A DNA stretch of 64,000 bases, from assembly GCF_019613955.1 (NCBI RefSeq), contig NZ_CP080443.1:2341001-2405000 (forward strand). The letters run 5' to 3'. A model generated the notes under the pieces. The model saw only the letters and a program-made list of their open reading frames with translations. It was not told where the DNA came from and did no database searches. Made by a program: the position numbers and the translations under genes. Each line of letters opens with the position of its first letter. The stretch's first letter is position 1. The stretch is from Chryseobacterium sp. LJ668. Lineage in GTDB: Bacteria > Bacteroidota > Bacteroidia > Flavobacteriales > Weeksellaceae. Of this stretch, positions 36,073 through 46,824 are shown in pieces.

Positions 36073-36548
36073 TAATGATTCTTTTTGTTTACTAATTTTT
36101 TCCGTTTCTTCAAAGCTAAATTTTCAAGAAAAATTAACAGTTTTTTGAATTGTAGTTTCCATTCCTCTGTTTCTTTTTCAGTGAAGTACAATTCTGAAGT
36201 TCCTTCCACAGAAATAAAGTATGATTTTCCATTCCAATTTAAGAAAATTTGTTGTGCAGAAATATCACTAATGTAAAGTCCTGTATCAAATGAATATTCG
36301 GAGAAAGAAAATTCATTTTTATCAATATATTCTAAAAAGTTCCAAATTGTTTTTGGAATTTCTTCTAAAATTTCCTGTTGTTCTTCTAGTTGAAAACCAG
36401 AGTAATACAAATTTACTTTTTTGAAGTCTTTTATAAGCAATTCAAACCCATAAAGATGCTCAGTAAAACCATCCCCAAAAGAATAGGCGAAAATATATTC
36501 TTTCTGAAGTCTTAGTTCTTCATTTTCGTATACTCTGAATTGCATCAT
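36072..36548 (-). CDS. Unknown protein in the RNA-repair cluster
   Basis: 158 residues, acidic and aromatic (FAYSFGDGFTEHLYGFELL, NFLEYIDKNEFSFSEYSFDT) with a very basic tail (LALKKRKKLVNKKNH). No signal peptide or membrane helix. The aromatic-acidic profile resembles small immunity-type proteins, but this is only an impression. It overlaps the following 63-residue gene by one base and lies 51 bases after the preceding gene. Confidence 0.7.
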   Translation of the reverse strand: MMQFRVYENEELRLQKEYIFAYSFGDGFTEHLYGFELLIKDFKKVNLYYSGFQLEEQQEILEEIPKTIWNFLEYIDKNEFSFSEYSFDTGLYISDISAQQIFLNWNGKSYFISVEGTSELYFTEKETEEWKLQFKKLLIFLENLALKKRKKLVNKKNH

Positions 36549-36599
36549 AAGTAATTTTAGGATTAAATTAGAATTTTTCTTTTTGCAAAAATGCTCTTA

Positions 36600-37103
36600 T
36601 TAGTTTTCAATATCTTTGAGTATGTCATCAAGATCTTTATCATCTTCATATTTATTAGAATAGTCAATTTCTATACAGCTAACTATTTCTGATGCTTCCT
36701 GAAGAGTTATTTCTGGAAATATTTTTCTTAATAATCCAATAGCCACAATTAATCTTTTTCCTTTGGACAAAGCATAATAAATGATGTCGATAGGATTTTT
36801 TTTGTGATATTGTAAATTGCGTATTTTGTCATAAAGAGCATAATTATCATTTTTAAAAGCTATTTCAAATTCTTCTTCCGGAAAATTAAACAAATCATCT
36901 TGAAAATCATGAAGGCTTTTGTATTTTGTAGTTCCGATAATCATTATTTCTTTTGCTTCTACTAATGATAATTTTGGAAACAGTTTTCTAATGCTAAGAA
37001 TTATTTTTAAAGGTGTTTCACCTTTTTTTTCAAAATCCTTTACTAAATCAAAAATATTTTTGTCTTGAAGCTTTAATAACTTATATTTAAAGGAGTTGTC
37101 CAT
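36600..37103 (-). CDS. Unknown protein with two L7/L12 C-terminal-like repeats
   Basis: 167 residues from the ATG at 37103; an in-frame extension upstream would overlap the ATP-grasp gene and is unlikely. An internal repeat is visible: LKIILSIRKLFPKLSLVEAKEI at about 32-53 and LIVAIGLLRKIFPEITLQEASEI at about 118-140. Both follow the pattern of the ribosomal L7/L12 C-terminal helices (K-x2-I-K-x-[VI]-R-x-L-x-L-x-EAK). The C-terminus is acidic. It may dock on a translation factor-like partner. Function unknown. Confidence 0.65.
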   Translation of the reverse strand: MDNSFKYKLLKLQDKNIFDLVKDFEKKGETPLKIILSIRKLFPKLSLVEAKEIMIIGTTKYKSLHDFQDDLFNFPEEEFEIAFKNDNYALYDKIRNLQYHKKNPIDIIYYALSKGKRLIVAIGLLRKIFPEITLQEASEIVSCIEIDYSNKYEDDKDLDDILKDIEN

Positions 37104-37122
37104 TCTATTCTTTCTTAATAAT

Positions 37123-37854
37123 TTAATTTTTAATACAACTCTCCACAATTACCTCCAAAGCCTTTTCCGCATCACAAGCATACAAACCCGAACACCAAGC
37201 AGGATTCGCTTCAATCAAAGCCCAACCTTTTCCTTTGATAATTCCAAAGTCAATAACGATAGCGTTGGGAAGTGTAGATGAATATTTTTGAATAAAATCT
37301 TTAAAAAATCCAAACAATTCTTTTTGCTCGGTTTCAGAAAGCGGATTCGTGTCAAACGCATTGTTTCGCCAATAAGAAGAATAAGTTTTTATTTCATTAT
37401 TTAAAACGAAACATCTCACTTCAAGCTCCCATTCCACAACTTGTGAGATGAAAACCATACTTTCGAGATCTAAAGAATCAAAACCTTTGATATCCGTTAC
37501 TTTATCGAAAACTCCGGCTTTAAAGCTTTTAAAATCAGAACATTTAATGAATATATTTTCTTCGTTCACAAAATCTTTCAATTGACCATAAGAAATTTTA
37601 CGTTTGGTAAATTGCTCTAAAATTTCTGCGAGCCAATTATCTTTTGGTTTTGTTAATGTCAGATTGCATTGTTCAGCAACAATTTCCGCATAAATATCTT
37701 CACCATAAACCGCAATTACATCATCCCGAAATTCTTCAGGAACATTCCATTTTGCATTGAAACGATTCAATTCATAAGGAGAAATGATGGATGCTTTTTT
37801 AAGGTTGTTGCTGTCTTCCGTGTATATGGGAGAGAGGGCGATTATATTTTTCAT
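37123..37854 (-). CDS. ATP-grasp enzyme, R2K-type (DUF4343-like)
   Basis: 243 residues with an ATP-grasp C-terminal part: EWELEVRCFVLNNEIKTYSSYW, then AIVIDFGIIKGKGWALIEANPAW, which holds the metal-binding Asp, Glu and Asn. The N-terminal 100 residues are the pre-ATP-grasp part. I place it in the R2K clade (PF14243) by the WELEVRCF and EANPAW blocks. ATP-grasp enzymes form amide or related bonds using ATP; its substrate is unknown. It lies 16 bases after the nucleotidyltransferase gene. Confidence 0.8.
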   Translation of the reverse strand: MKNIIALSPIYTEDSNNLKKASIISPYELNRFNAKWNVPEEFRDDVIAVYGEDIYAEIVAEQCNLTLTKPKDNWLAEILEQFTKRKISYGQLKDFVNEENIFIKCSDFKSFKAGVFDKVTDIKGFDSLDLESMVFISQVVEWELEVRCFVLNNEIKTYSSYWRNNAFDTNPLSETEQKELFGFFKDFIQKYSSTLPNAIVIDFGIIKGKGWALIEANPAWCSGLYACDAEKALEVIVESCIKN

Positions 37855-37870
37855 GTGTTGTTTTTTTATT

Positions 37871-40272
<2,402 letters not shown>

Positions 40273-40308
40273 TTATTTTGATTATTTTTGAAATTAATTA
40301 TTAACAAC

Positions 40309-40386
40309 GTCATTGCGAGGACCAAAGCAATCTATCGTTGGGATTGTTTTCCCGCAGTACCGCGAGAGGCTGTTCCTCGCAATGAC
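40309..40386. repeat. Inverted-repeat element (GTCATTGCGAGG type)
   Basis: GTCATTGCGAGG (40309-40320) and CCTCGCAATGAC (40375-40386) are perfect 12-bp inverted arms of a 78-bp element. The interior (CCAAAGCAATC...) matches the widespread CGTCATTGCGAGG-family intergenic repeat that I know from many genomes. It lies between rtcB and the HopJ gene, and has the look of a palindromic mobile repeat. Confidence 0.75.
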
Positions 40387-40400
40387 AAAAAACATAAAAT

Positions 40401-40736
40401 ATGGTATTTGAACAATTAGGGAAATTACATGAAGAAATTCAGTTTAAAGAGGTCATTACATTGATTGACGAAAATTATGATTTCACACCGACAAAATTCA
40501 CCAACGGAAATGCAGTCAATGAAGCAGATCAGAATAATGGATCATGCAAAATTTTCGGTTTTGCGAAATTGAATGATTTGTCGAAAGAAGATACTTTAAA
40601 CCTTTTCGGGGAATTTTACAGGGATGATGTCCTGAAAAATCCTGATGGAAAAGACCATCAGAATATCAGAAACTTTATAGAATTCGGTTGGGATGGGGTT
40701 TCTTTTGAAGGTGAGGCTTTGAAGAAAAGAGAGTAA
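40401..40736 (+). CDS. HopJ-type protein
   Basis: 111 residues matching the HopJ family (PF08888): FTPTKFTNGNAVNEADQNNGSCK, then SKEDTLNLFGEFYRDDVL and a C-terminal DHQNIRNFIEFGWDGVSFEG. The name derives from plant-pathogen type III effectors, but homologues are common in non-pathogens as housekeeping-like proteins of unknown role. No secretion signal. It sits between the inverted repeat and the WYL regulator gene. Confidence 0.85.
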   Translation: MVFEQLGKLHEEIQFKEVITLIDENYDFTPTKFTNGNAVNEADQNNGSCKIFGFAKLNDLSKEDTLNLFGEFYRDDVLKNPDGKDHQNIRNFIEFGWDGVSFEGEALKKRE

Positions 40737-40847
40737 GAGCGATAAATTATTTTTTAACCATGCCGTCTAAATTTTTCTTGAAAATTTATCCACCCTTCCG
40801 TAGGAGGGAATTTTTATAAAACTTCATTTCAACTTCAAACTACTATT

Positions 40848-41870
40848 ATGTCATCCAATAAAAACGCGCTCATTCGCTACAAAACACTAGATAAATGCCT
40901 GAAAAATAAGTATAAGCAGTATACTCTGGAAGATTTGATGGATGAATGTTCTGAAGCACTGTTCGAGTTTGAAGGAAAAGAATCTTTTGTGAGCAAACGG
41001 ACCGTACAGCTTGATCTTCAGAATATGCGGAGTGAAAAATTCGGGTATGAAGCACCGATTGAGGTTTACGAAAGGAAATATTACCGCTACAGCGATCCTG
41101 ATTACAGTATTCATCAAATTTCTGTCAATGAAAATGATCTGAAAGCGATGAATAATGCGGTGCAGATTTTAAAGCAGTTTAAGGATTTTTCGATGTTTAA
41201 GGAGATGAATGGTGTGATTCAAAAACTGGAAGATTCAATCCATGCGACAAACCAAAAATCAATTATTCATTTAGATAAAAATGAGCAGCTTAGAGGTTTA
41301 GAACATATTGATATTTTGTATGAAAGTGTTTTAAATAAGAAAGCTCTAAGAATTACCTATAAAAGTTTTAAAGCGAAAAAGGAAAATATTCTGACTGTTC
41401 ATCCTCAGTTATTGAAAGAATATAATAACCGTTGGTTTTTGATTTGCTGGCATAAAAATGCAATTTATAATCTCGCTTTAGACCGAATTGAGAACATTCA
41501 AGCAGACGAAAAAATAGAGTATATTGATAAAGATTTTGATGCAGACCGATATTTTGGCGAAGTAATAGGAGCAACGGTATCAGAAACACAGCGTCCCCAA
41601 AATGTTATATTCATTGTAGATTCTAAACATGCTCCCTATGTGAAAACCAAACCTTTTCATCATTCTCAGGAGATTATGAGTGAAGATGAAAACGGAACGG
41701 TTTTTAAAATTTGTGTACAGCTGAATTTTGAGTTAGAAAGAATGATTTTGGGCATGGGTGAATTTCTTACAGTTTTAGCCCCCAGAAAACTTAAACGGAG
41801 GATCGCTAAAAGTTTGAGAATTGCCAATGCAAACTATCAGGATGAAAAGAACTCTATTGATTCCCTATAA
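40848..41870 (+). CDS. WYL-domain transcriptional regulator
   Basis: 340 residues. The N-terminal winged helix-turn-helix is within about 1-95 (NALIRYKTLDKCLKNKYKQY, SFVSKRTVQLDLQNMRSE). The WYL domain follows at about 155-250: LRITYKSFKAKKENILTVHP and YNNRWFLICWHKNAIYNLALDRIENI. A C-terminal WCX extension ends in LTVLAPRKLKRRIAKSL. WYL proteins sense nucleic acid or nucleotide ligands in many defence and repair loci. It is divergent from rtcB with HopJ between, and is the likely regulator of the cluster. Confidence 0.9.
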   Translation: MSSNKNALIRYKTLDKCLKNKYKQYTLEDLMDECSEALFEFEGKESFVSKRTVQLDLQNMRSEKFGYEAPIEVYERKYYRYSDPDYSIHQISVNENDLKAMNNAVQILKQFKDFSMFKEMNGVIQKLEDSIHATNQKSIIHLDKNEQLRGLEHIDILYESVLNKKALRITYKSFKAKKENILTVHPQLLKEYNNRWFLICWHKNAIYNLALDRIENIQADEKIEYIDKDFDADRYFGEVIGATVSETQRPQNVIFIVDSKHAPYVKTKPFHHSQEIMSEDENGTVFKICVQLNFELERMILGMGEFLTVLAPRKLKRRIAKSLRIANANYQDEKNSIDSL

Positions 41871-41930
41871 TTTTCTAGATCCAAAAATAATATGGCGCAG
41901 AAATTGTAATGATCTTGAAAAATAAATAGT

Positions 41931-42062
41931 ATGAAGTCAAGAATATTAAAAGCAGTATTGGCAATGGTTGTTCCCCTTGTCATTGAATATGTCATCAAGA
42001 AAGTTACAGCAAAAAAAGATGACGTGAAGGATCCGAATAGACAGATTCCATCACCACACTAA
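41931..42062 (+). CDS. Small 43-residue membrane-associated peptide
   Basis: An ATG at 41931 opens MKSRILKAVLAMVVPLVIEY and continues for 43 residues to a TAA at 42060-42062, with a basic/acidic tail (VTAKKDDVKDPNRQ) and HPS-like end. One hydrophobic segment of about 14 residues suggests membrane association. It is followed within 20 bases by a good terminator, which supports expression. Function unknown. Confidence 0.55.
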   Translation: MKSRILKAVLAMVVPLVIEYVIKKVTAKKDDVKDPNRQIPSPH

Positions 42063-42077
42063 TAATTAGTTATTTTC

Positions 42078-42104
42078 AGCCTTACAGTTTTGTAAGGCTT
42101 TTTT
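42078..42104 (+). terminator. Intrinsic terminator after the 43-residue peptide gene
   Basis: AGCCTTACA pairs with TGTAAGGCT around GTTT and runs into T residues. It ends directly before the convergent DUF1501 gene. Confidence 0.85.
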
Positions 42105-43293
42105 ATATAAAATCATACACGCCGTTTTTCCAGCCCAGAACTTTTGAGGAATCGGCATTCAACCAGTTTTTAAGAACGGTTGCGTAGACTTTCCTGAAAT
42201 CTTCAGTATATATCAAATCACCCTCGTTCAGATTTTGAAGATCGGGAAGGGTATTCAGAATTCCCTTCTTTTTTAATCCGCCGCTGATAAAAAACATCTG
42301 ATTGGCCGTTCCGTGGTCAGTTCCTTTGCTTGCATTTTGGGCAACACGTCTTCCGAATTCCGAAAAAGTCATTAATAAAATATCATTAAACAATCCGTTA
42401 GCTTTCATATCGGCAACAAAAGACTTTACTGCGTCGTTGATTTCTCCGAATAACTTTTGCTGTCTTTCATTTTGATTGACATGAGTGTCGAAACTTCCAA
42501 TTGAAAGATAATAAACCTGTGTATTGATGTCTGATTTTATCAACGAGGAAACAGTTTTAAAATCTTTCCCCAATTTAGAATTCGGGTACTCCTGGGTCGA
42601 CTTTTTTGCTTTGCTTTTTTCAAAAATATAGTCTGCATTATTGATGGTCGCTCCGAGCGTTTTGTACAAATACGAAACGGTTTCATCATCGTGATGATGG
42701 TCATTTTGTGATAATGATTTAAAATATTTTTCCTGACTCGTCTGATACAGTTTTTTTGGATCTTTAAAGGCAAATGCTTTGTTATTTTCCCCTTTTAAAG
42801 CCAGACTCAGCATATCATCAACTTCCAGAGCCTGCGTTGGATGCTCACATCTGTAACATTCTTCATCCAAAAATCTTCCCAGCCATCCTGTTTCAAGAAA
42901 TTCGTCACTTTTACTTGCAGAATGCCAAATATCCATACTTCTAAAATGTGATTTGTCAGGATTTGGGTAACCAACATTATTCATCAGAGAAAGCTCGCCA
43001 CTATCGAACAATTCTTTGAAATAAGACAAAGCTGGATTGATTCCTGTTTCGTCATTCAGTGGCAAAGAGTCATTAATCGCAATAGTGCTTCTTTCTTTAA
43101 AATAGAAATCATTTTTGGTCGGAATAATGGTGTTTAACCCATCATTTCCGCCTGTAAACTGCAGGATAATCAGTATTTTTTGGCTTGGGTTCAGCGCATT
43201 GTCCAAAGTCATTGATTGTAGGAAATTCGGAACAAACAATGAAGCTGTTGCCAATGAACTGATCTTTAAAAAGTCTCTTCTTTTGATAATCAT
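42103..43293 (-). CDS. DUF1501 family exported protein
   Basis: 396 residues with a Tat-like leader (KRRDFLKISSLATASLFV). The body has QFTGGNDGLNTIIP, NVGYPNPDKSHFRSMDIWHSAS and a C-terminal TFSEFGRRVAQNASKGTDHGTANQMF motif, all typical of DUF1501, which is a sulfatase/phosphatase-like fold. It is in the same operon as a DUF1800 gene 44 bases upstream, the usual pairing in Bacteroidetes. The substrate is unknown. Confidence 0.9.
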   Translation of the reverse strand: MIIKRRDFLKISSLATASLFVPNFLQSMTLDNALNPSQKILIILQFTGGNDGLNTIIPTKNDFYFKERSTIAINDSLPLNDETGINPALSYFKELFDSGELSLMNNVGYPNPDKSHFRSMDIWHSASKSDEFLETGWLGRFLDEECYRCEHPTQALEVDDMLSLALKGENNKAFAFKDPKKLYQTSQEKYFKSLSQNDHHHDDETVSYLYKTLGATINNADYIFEKSKAKKSTQEYPNSKLGKDFKTVSSLIKSDINTQVYYLSIGSFDTHVNQNERQQKLFGEINDAVKSFVADMKANGLFNDILLMTFSEFGRRVAQNASKGTDHGTANQMFFISGGLKKKGILNTLPDLQNLNEGDLIYTEDFRKVYATVLKNWLNADSSKVLGWKNGVYDFI

Positions 43294-43337
43294 AATTTCT
43301 TTGCTTAGATTAATTAAAACTAATTTTCTCTAACTTC

Positions 43338-44711
43338 TCACATCAACTGATATTCCGGTGTTGACATCAGATTGATGACATTCATTTTGATGCTTTGATC
43401 AGAAAATTGTTTAACAGTGTTCATATCCAAAGATTCGGAGTTCACAATGAGATAATCTTCCGCTTTTTTCTGCGTTAAAGCTTTATCAACCTGATCCCAG
43501 TTTATAATAATGTTTGGGTTTTTAAAACTTTTATTCAAAGCTTCTCTCGACTTCATTCCCATATCCATATCATCATCTTCTTTTGCAGAGTATTCCATTG
43601 GTCGCAATCCGGACCAAATTTGCGGGATCTGAAGCCGCAGCATTAAGGTCGAACTGTCGATCCAGGATTTTCCGTTTGGCCAGCCTGCGACATTAGGTGG
43701 GTAAAGCAACATCTGACCCAAAAGTTTTTGATAAACAGTGATGTTTTCAGGATTTTGAATTTCCATCGGCAGCATTCTCATCATTCCGGCAAATAGTTCT
43801 GTGGGAGATTTTATTCTGTTTCCAATATTTTTTTTATCATAAAACCAGGAACTGGAAAAAATTTCGGTCATCAGTTTTTTGATGTCATATCCTGACTGAT
43901 AAAAATTTTCGCTGAGGTTTTTTATAATTTTTAAATCAGGTTTTTCATTCACGAAGAAAGTATAAATCTTTGCTGTAATGAATTCCGCTGTTGCTTTTTG
44001 CTCTAAAATAATATTCAGAATATCATCACCAGTAAAATTTCCTGTTTTTCCAAGGAAAGTTTTTGTTCCTTCGTCATGAAGTTTTTTTCTCTCAACAAAA
44101 TATCCTTCTTTGTCATAACCCCAACCAGTAAAAGCTCTTGCGGCTTCCCGAATGTCTTTTTCTGTATAATTTCCTCTTCCTATTGTAAACAGTTCCATCA
44201 CTTCGCGGGCGAAATTCTCATTCGGATGGTCTTTTTTATTTTGCTGATTGTTCAGAAAGCTGAGCATTGCAGGAGACCGGCTCACTTCAAACAATAACTC
44301 TTTAAAATTTCCCAGAGATTTTTCACGGATCACATTAAGAAGCTGCTTATTAAATTTCGGATTGTTGATTCTTGTAGCAAAATGGCCGTGCCAGAAAAAA
44401 GCCATTTTTTCTCTGAGTTGCTCATTGCTTGTGGTTAATTTTTTAAGAAAATTGAGGTTGAGCTCATTATTCTGCTTCTGGTTGACTTTCTGAATTTCTC
44501 TTCTCCGTTCAGCATTGGCTTTAGGATCATTATATTCTAACTGTTCAATATCGGGAGTTGTATAGGTGACAGGAGAGAAGCTTTCTTCATTGAAAATTTC
44601 CTTCAAAATCATCTTGATGTTTTTATTTTTAAGGTCCTCAACTTGTTCAATTCCCGGCCCGAAGCCTGCCCGCCAAAGAAGATGTTTGTTATTGATCAAT
44701 GAAGCAATCAT
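43338..44711 (-). CDS. DUF1800 family protein
   Basis: 457 residues. HLLWRAGFGPGIEQVEDL at the N-terminus, WHGHFATRI, NENFAREVMELFTIGRGNYTE, and RAFTGWGYD are DUF1800 hallmarks, and the C-terminal part holds LLYPPNVAGWPNGKSWID. No clear signal peptide is seen, but the paired DUF1501 protein is exported. The pair probably works together on an extracellular polymer or in envelope maintenance; the function is not established. Confidence 0.9.
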   Translation of the reverse strand: MIASLINNKHLLWRAGFGPGIEQVEDLKNKNIKMILKEIFNEESFSPVTYTTPDIEQLEYNDPKANAERRREIQKVNQKQNNELNLNFLKKLTTSNEQLREKMAFFWHGHFATRINNPKFNKQLLNVIREKSLGNFKELLFEVSRSPAMLSFLNNQQNKKDHPNENFAREVMELFTIGRGNYTEKDIREAARAFTGWGYDKEGYFVERKKLHDEGTKTFLGKTGNFTGDDILNIILEQKATAEFITAKIYTFFVNEKPDLKIIKNLSENFYQSGYDIKKLMTEIFSSSWFYDKKNIGNRIKSPTELFAGMMRMLPMEIQNPENITVYQKLLGQMLLYPPNVAGWPNGKSWIDSSTLMLRLQIPQIWSGLRPMEYSAKEDDDMDMGMKSREALNKSFKNPNIIINWDQVDKALTQKKAEDYLIVNSESLDMNTVKQFSDQSIKMNVINLMSTPEYQLM

Positions 44712-44948
44712 AGTCCTGATTTTGTTTTTTGATGATTATATGGAGAAGAGGTTAAAGTATATAAACAAATATTAATAATTATTTATTTTCCGCTTGCGTA
44801 AAGTTAAACAACTATTTAATAAATATAAAATATAATAGATTGATTTTCATTATTTTGTGAAATTGGTTAAGCTCGAAGCTCCTTTATCTGAGGTGTTTTG
44901 GCATGATTTTTACATCTCACACTTCAGTAAAATTAAAAAATCAGAGTT

Positions 44949-45512
44949 ATGAAAATGTTTAAGAAAGCTATTTTAGGAGCAGGAATTTTAACGGCAGGTT
45001 TGGTGAGTGCACAGAGTGCAATGATGAATAATATGATTAAAGTAGGTGCAACGGCAGGTATCGCTGTACCTTCTGATAACCTTTCAGCGGCAGTAGGAGT
45101 AGATGTAGCATATCAGAATCTTATCACTCCGGGATTTGGTTTGGGTATTGCTACAGGTTATACTCATTATTTTGGTAAAGATAACAACGGATATGACAAT
45201 AATGATGTAGGCGTAGTTCCGGTAGCGGCACTATTCAGAATTTATCCTAAACAGACAGGTTTTTACTTCGGGGCAGACCTTGGGTACGGGTTTTTGGTAG
45301 GCGATGACAGAGTGGCTACCAATTCTACAGCAAGCAGACCAGATGGTGGTTTTTATTTGAAACCGGAGATCGGATATCACAACAGAGATTGGAATTTCTT
45401 CTTGCAGTATCAGAAAGTATTTTCTGGAAGCAACGGTGATGTAGCGGGTCAGGATTATAATGTGGGAAGCATCGGAGCAGGATTTTCTTACAACATTCCT
45501 TTAGGGAAATAA
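44949..45512 (+). CDS. Outer-membrane beta-barrel protein, small
   Basis: 187 residues with a signal peptide (FKKAILGAGILTAGLVSAQ) and eight or so amphipathic strands. Strand patterns are IKVGATAGIAVPSDN, PGFGLGIATGYTHYFG, GFYFGADLGYGFLVG and NFFLQYQKVF. The last strand, IGAGFSYNIPLGK, fits a small OmpX/OmpA-like barrel. The N-terminus also offers an in-frame start two codons later. No partner gene is adjacent. Function unknown. Confidence 0.8.
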   Translation: MKMFKKAILGAGILTAGLVSAQSAMMNNMIKVGATAGIAVPSDNLSAAVGVDVAYQNLITPGFGLGIATGYTHYFGKDNNGYDNNDVGVVPVAALFRIYPKQTGFYFGADLGYGFLVGDDRVATNSTASRPDGGFYLKPEIGYHNRDWNFFLQYQKVFSGSNGDVAGQDYNVGSIGAGFSYNIPLGK

Positions 45513-45602
45513 TTTAAATGGATATAATTAGTTATTAGCCAAACCTTTTCGAGATTTTGAAAAGGTTTTCTTCTACCTAGCGAAAATTACCAAAACAATT
45601 AT

Positions 45603-45610
45603 TATATTTG
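45603..45610 (+). promoter_or_regulatory. Candidate -7 element (TATATTTG) before glucokinase
   Basis: TATATTTG fits TAnnTTTG and lies 15 bases before the ATG at 45626. No -33 partner is seen. Confidence 0.4.
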
Positions 45611-45625
45611 ATAAAATTAGCGATT

Positions 45626-46681
45626 ATGAACTTAAATCCAAAATTTCCACTTTTTTTACCAGGAGTAAAAAACAGCAGTAACGATAATGTTTCGATCATT
45701 GGTGCCAACCTTCGTGAAGATGTTACTACGATCGCTTATTATGTCTCAGGTAACGGTGGAATCGAAACTAAAATACAAAAAAATTATCCTACCAAAGAAT
45801 ATACCTCTTTTTCTGACATTCTTTCAAAATTTATTCAGGATGAGCAGCTGGAAAATATACAGCGTCTAGGCGTTTCTGTTCCCGGACCGGTTTTGGATGG
45901 TAAAAGTAATCCCGCAAGATTAGGTTGGAGCTTAGATTCTGAAGAATATAAAAATACTTTCGGTTTCGAAATTGTAGATATGCTGAATGATCAGGAAGCT
46001 TCTGCCTATGGTATTGCACTTCTGGAAGATAGCGATCTTGATGTAATTTACAGCAGCGGTCATCCGGAAAAAGGAAATGTAGCCATTTTAGCTCCTGGAA
46101 ACGGATTGGGCGAAGCGGGATATTTCTTTGACGGAAAATATTTAAGACCTTTCGCAACAGAAGGCGGTCATTCGGAATTCTCTCCGAGAACAACGGTTGA
46201 AGTGGAGTTTTACCAGTTTTTAAATAATATATACGGAATTGTAAGTTGGGAAAATGTTCTTTCGAAAACAGGACTGTTTAATATTTACCGCTTTTTAAGA
46301 GACGTTAAAAGACATCCTGAACCGGAGTGGCTTGCAGAAAAAATAAGCAACGGAAATGGTGATTTCACAGAAGAAATCTTTAAAGCTGCTGTAGAAGAGG
46401 ATGTGATGATTTGTAAAATTGCTTTGGATACCTTTATAGAATTTTTGGCAAGAGAGGCGAATAACCTGACTTTAAAGTTGAAAGCTACCGGTGGATTATG
46501 GATTACCGGTGATATTCCGCAGATTATCCGACAATATATTGATAAAGGTAAATTCTACGAAAAATTTAAAATTAGTGATAAAATGGAAGATATGCTAAAA
46601 AATATTCCGATTTATCTCATCAATACAGACAGTACAAGTATCAATGGTGCTGCACTGTATACCGCTTATTATAAAGACTAA
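45626..46681 (+). CDS. glk: Glucokinase
   Basis: 351 residues from the ATG at 45626 (MNLNPKFPLFLPGV); the frame is also open from a TTG inside the probable promoter. The N-terminal phosphate loop is IIGANLREDVTTIAYY. GVSVPGPVLDGKSNPARLGW, VDMLNDQEASAYGI (catalytic Asp) and LAPGNGLGEAGYF match bacterial glucokinase (Glk). It phosphorylates glucose to glucose-6-phosphate. No sugar transport gene is adjacent. Confidence 0.87.
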   Translation: MNLNPKFPLFLPGVKNSSNDNVSIIGANLREDVTTIAYYVSGNGGIETKIQKNYPTKEYTSFSDILSKFIQDEQLENIQRLGVSVPGPVLDGKSNPARLGWSLDSEEYKNTFGFEIVDMLNDQEASAYGIALLEDSDLDVIYSSGHPEKGNVAILAPGNGLGEAGYFFDGKYLRPFATEGGHSEFSPRTTVEVEFYQFLNNIYGIVSWENVLSKTGLFNIYRFLRDVKRHPEPEWLAEKISNGNGDFTEEIFKAAVEEDVMICKIALDTFIEFLAREANNLTLKLKATGGLWITGDIPQIIRQYIDKGKFYEKFKISDKMEDMLKNIPIYLINTDSTSINGAALYTAYYKD

Positions 46682-46689
46682 AATTACAG

Positions 46690-46713
46690 CTCCGAAGAAA
46701 TTCGGAGTTTTTT
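46690..46713 (+). terminator. Intrinsic terminator after glk
   Basis: CTCCGAA pairs with TTCGGAG around GAAA and continues into T residues. Confidence 0.85.
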
Positions 46714-46785
46714 ATGCTTCATTTTAATTTTAAAATTATTTGTGATAATTGATGTAGATCAATGAAAACTACTGATTAAGATAAT

Positions 46786-46793
46786 TACATTTG
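46786..46793 (+). promoter_or_regulatory. Candidate -7 element (TACATTTG) for the first YceI gene
   Basis: TACATTTG fits TAnnTTTG and lies 31 bases before the ATG at 46825. A canonical -33 TTTG is absent. Confidence 0.45.
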
Positions 46794-46824
46794 CAGCATT
46801 AAATAATTAAATAAATTTTTATTC

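Noticed and set aside
40309..40386. CRISPR-like or transposon end
   Set aside because: Only one copy of an inverted repeat, no spaced direct repeats and no transposase nearby. Fits an intergenic palindromic repeat.
40401..40736. Type III secretion effector
   Set aside because: The HopJ family is widespread in bacteria lacking type III secretion, and no secretion genes are nearby.
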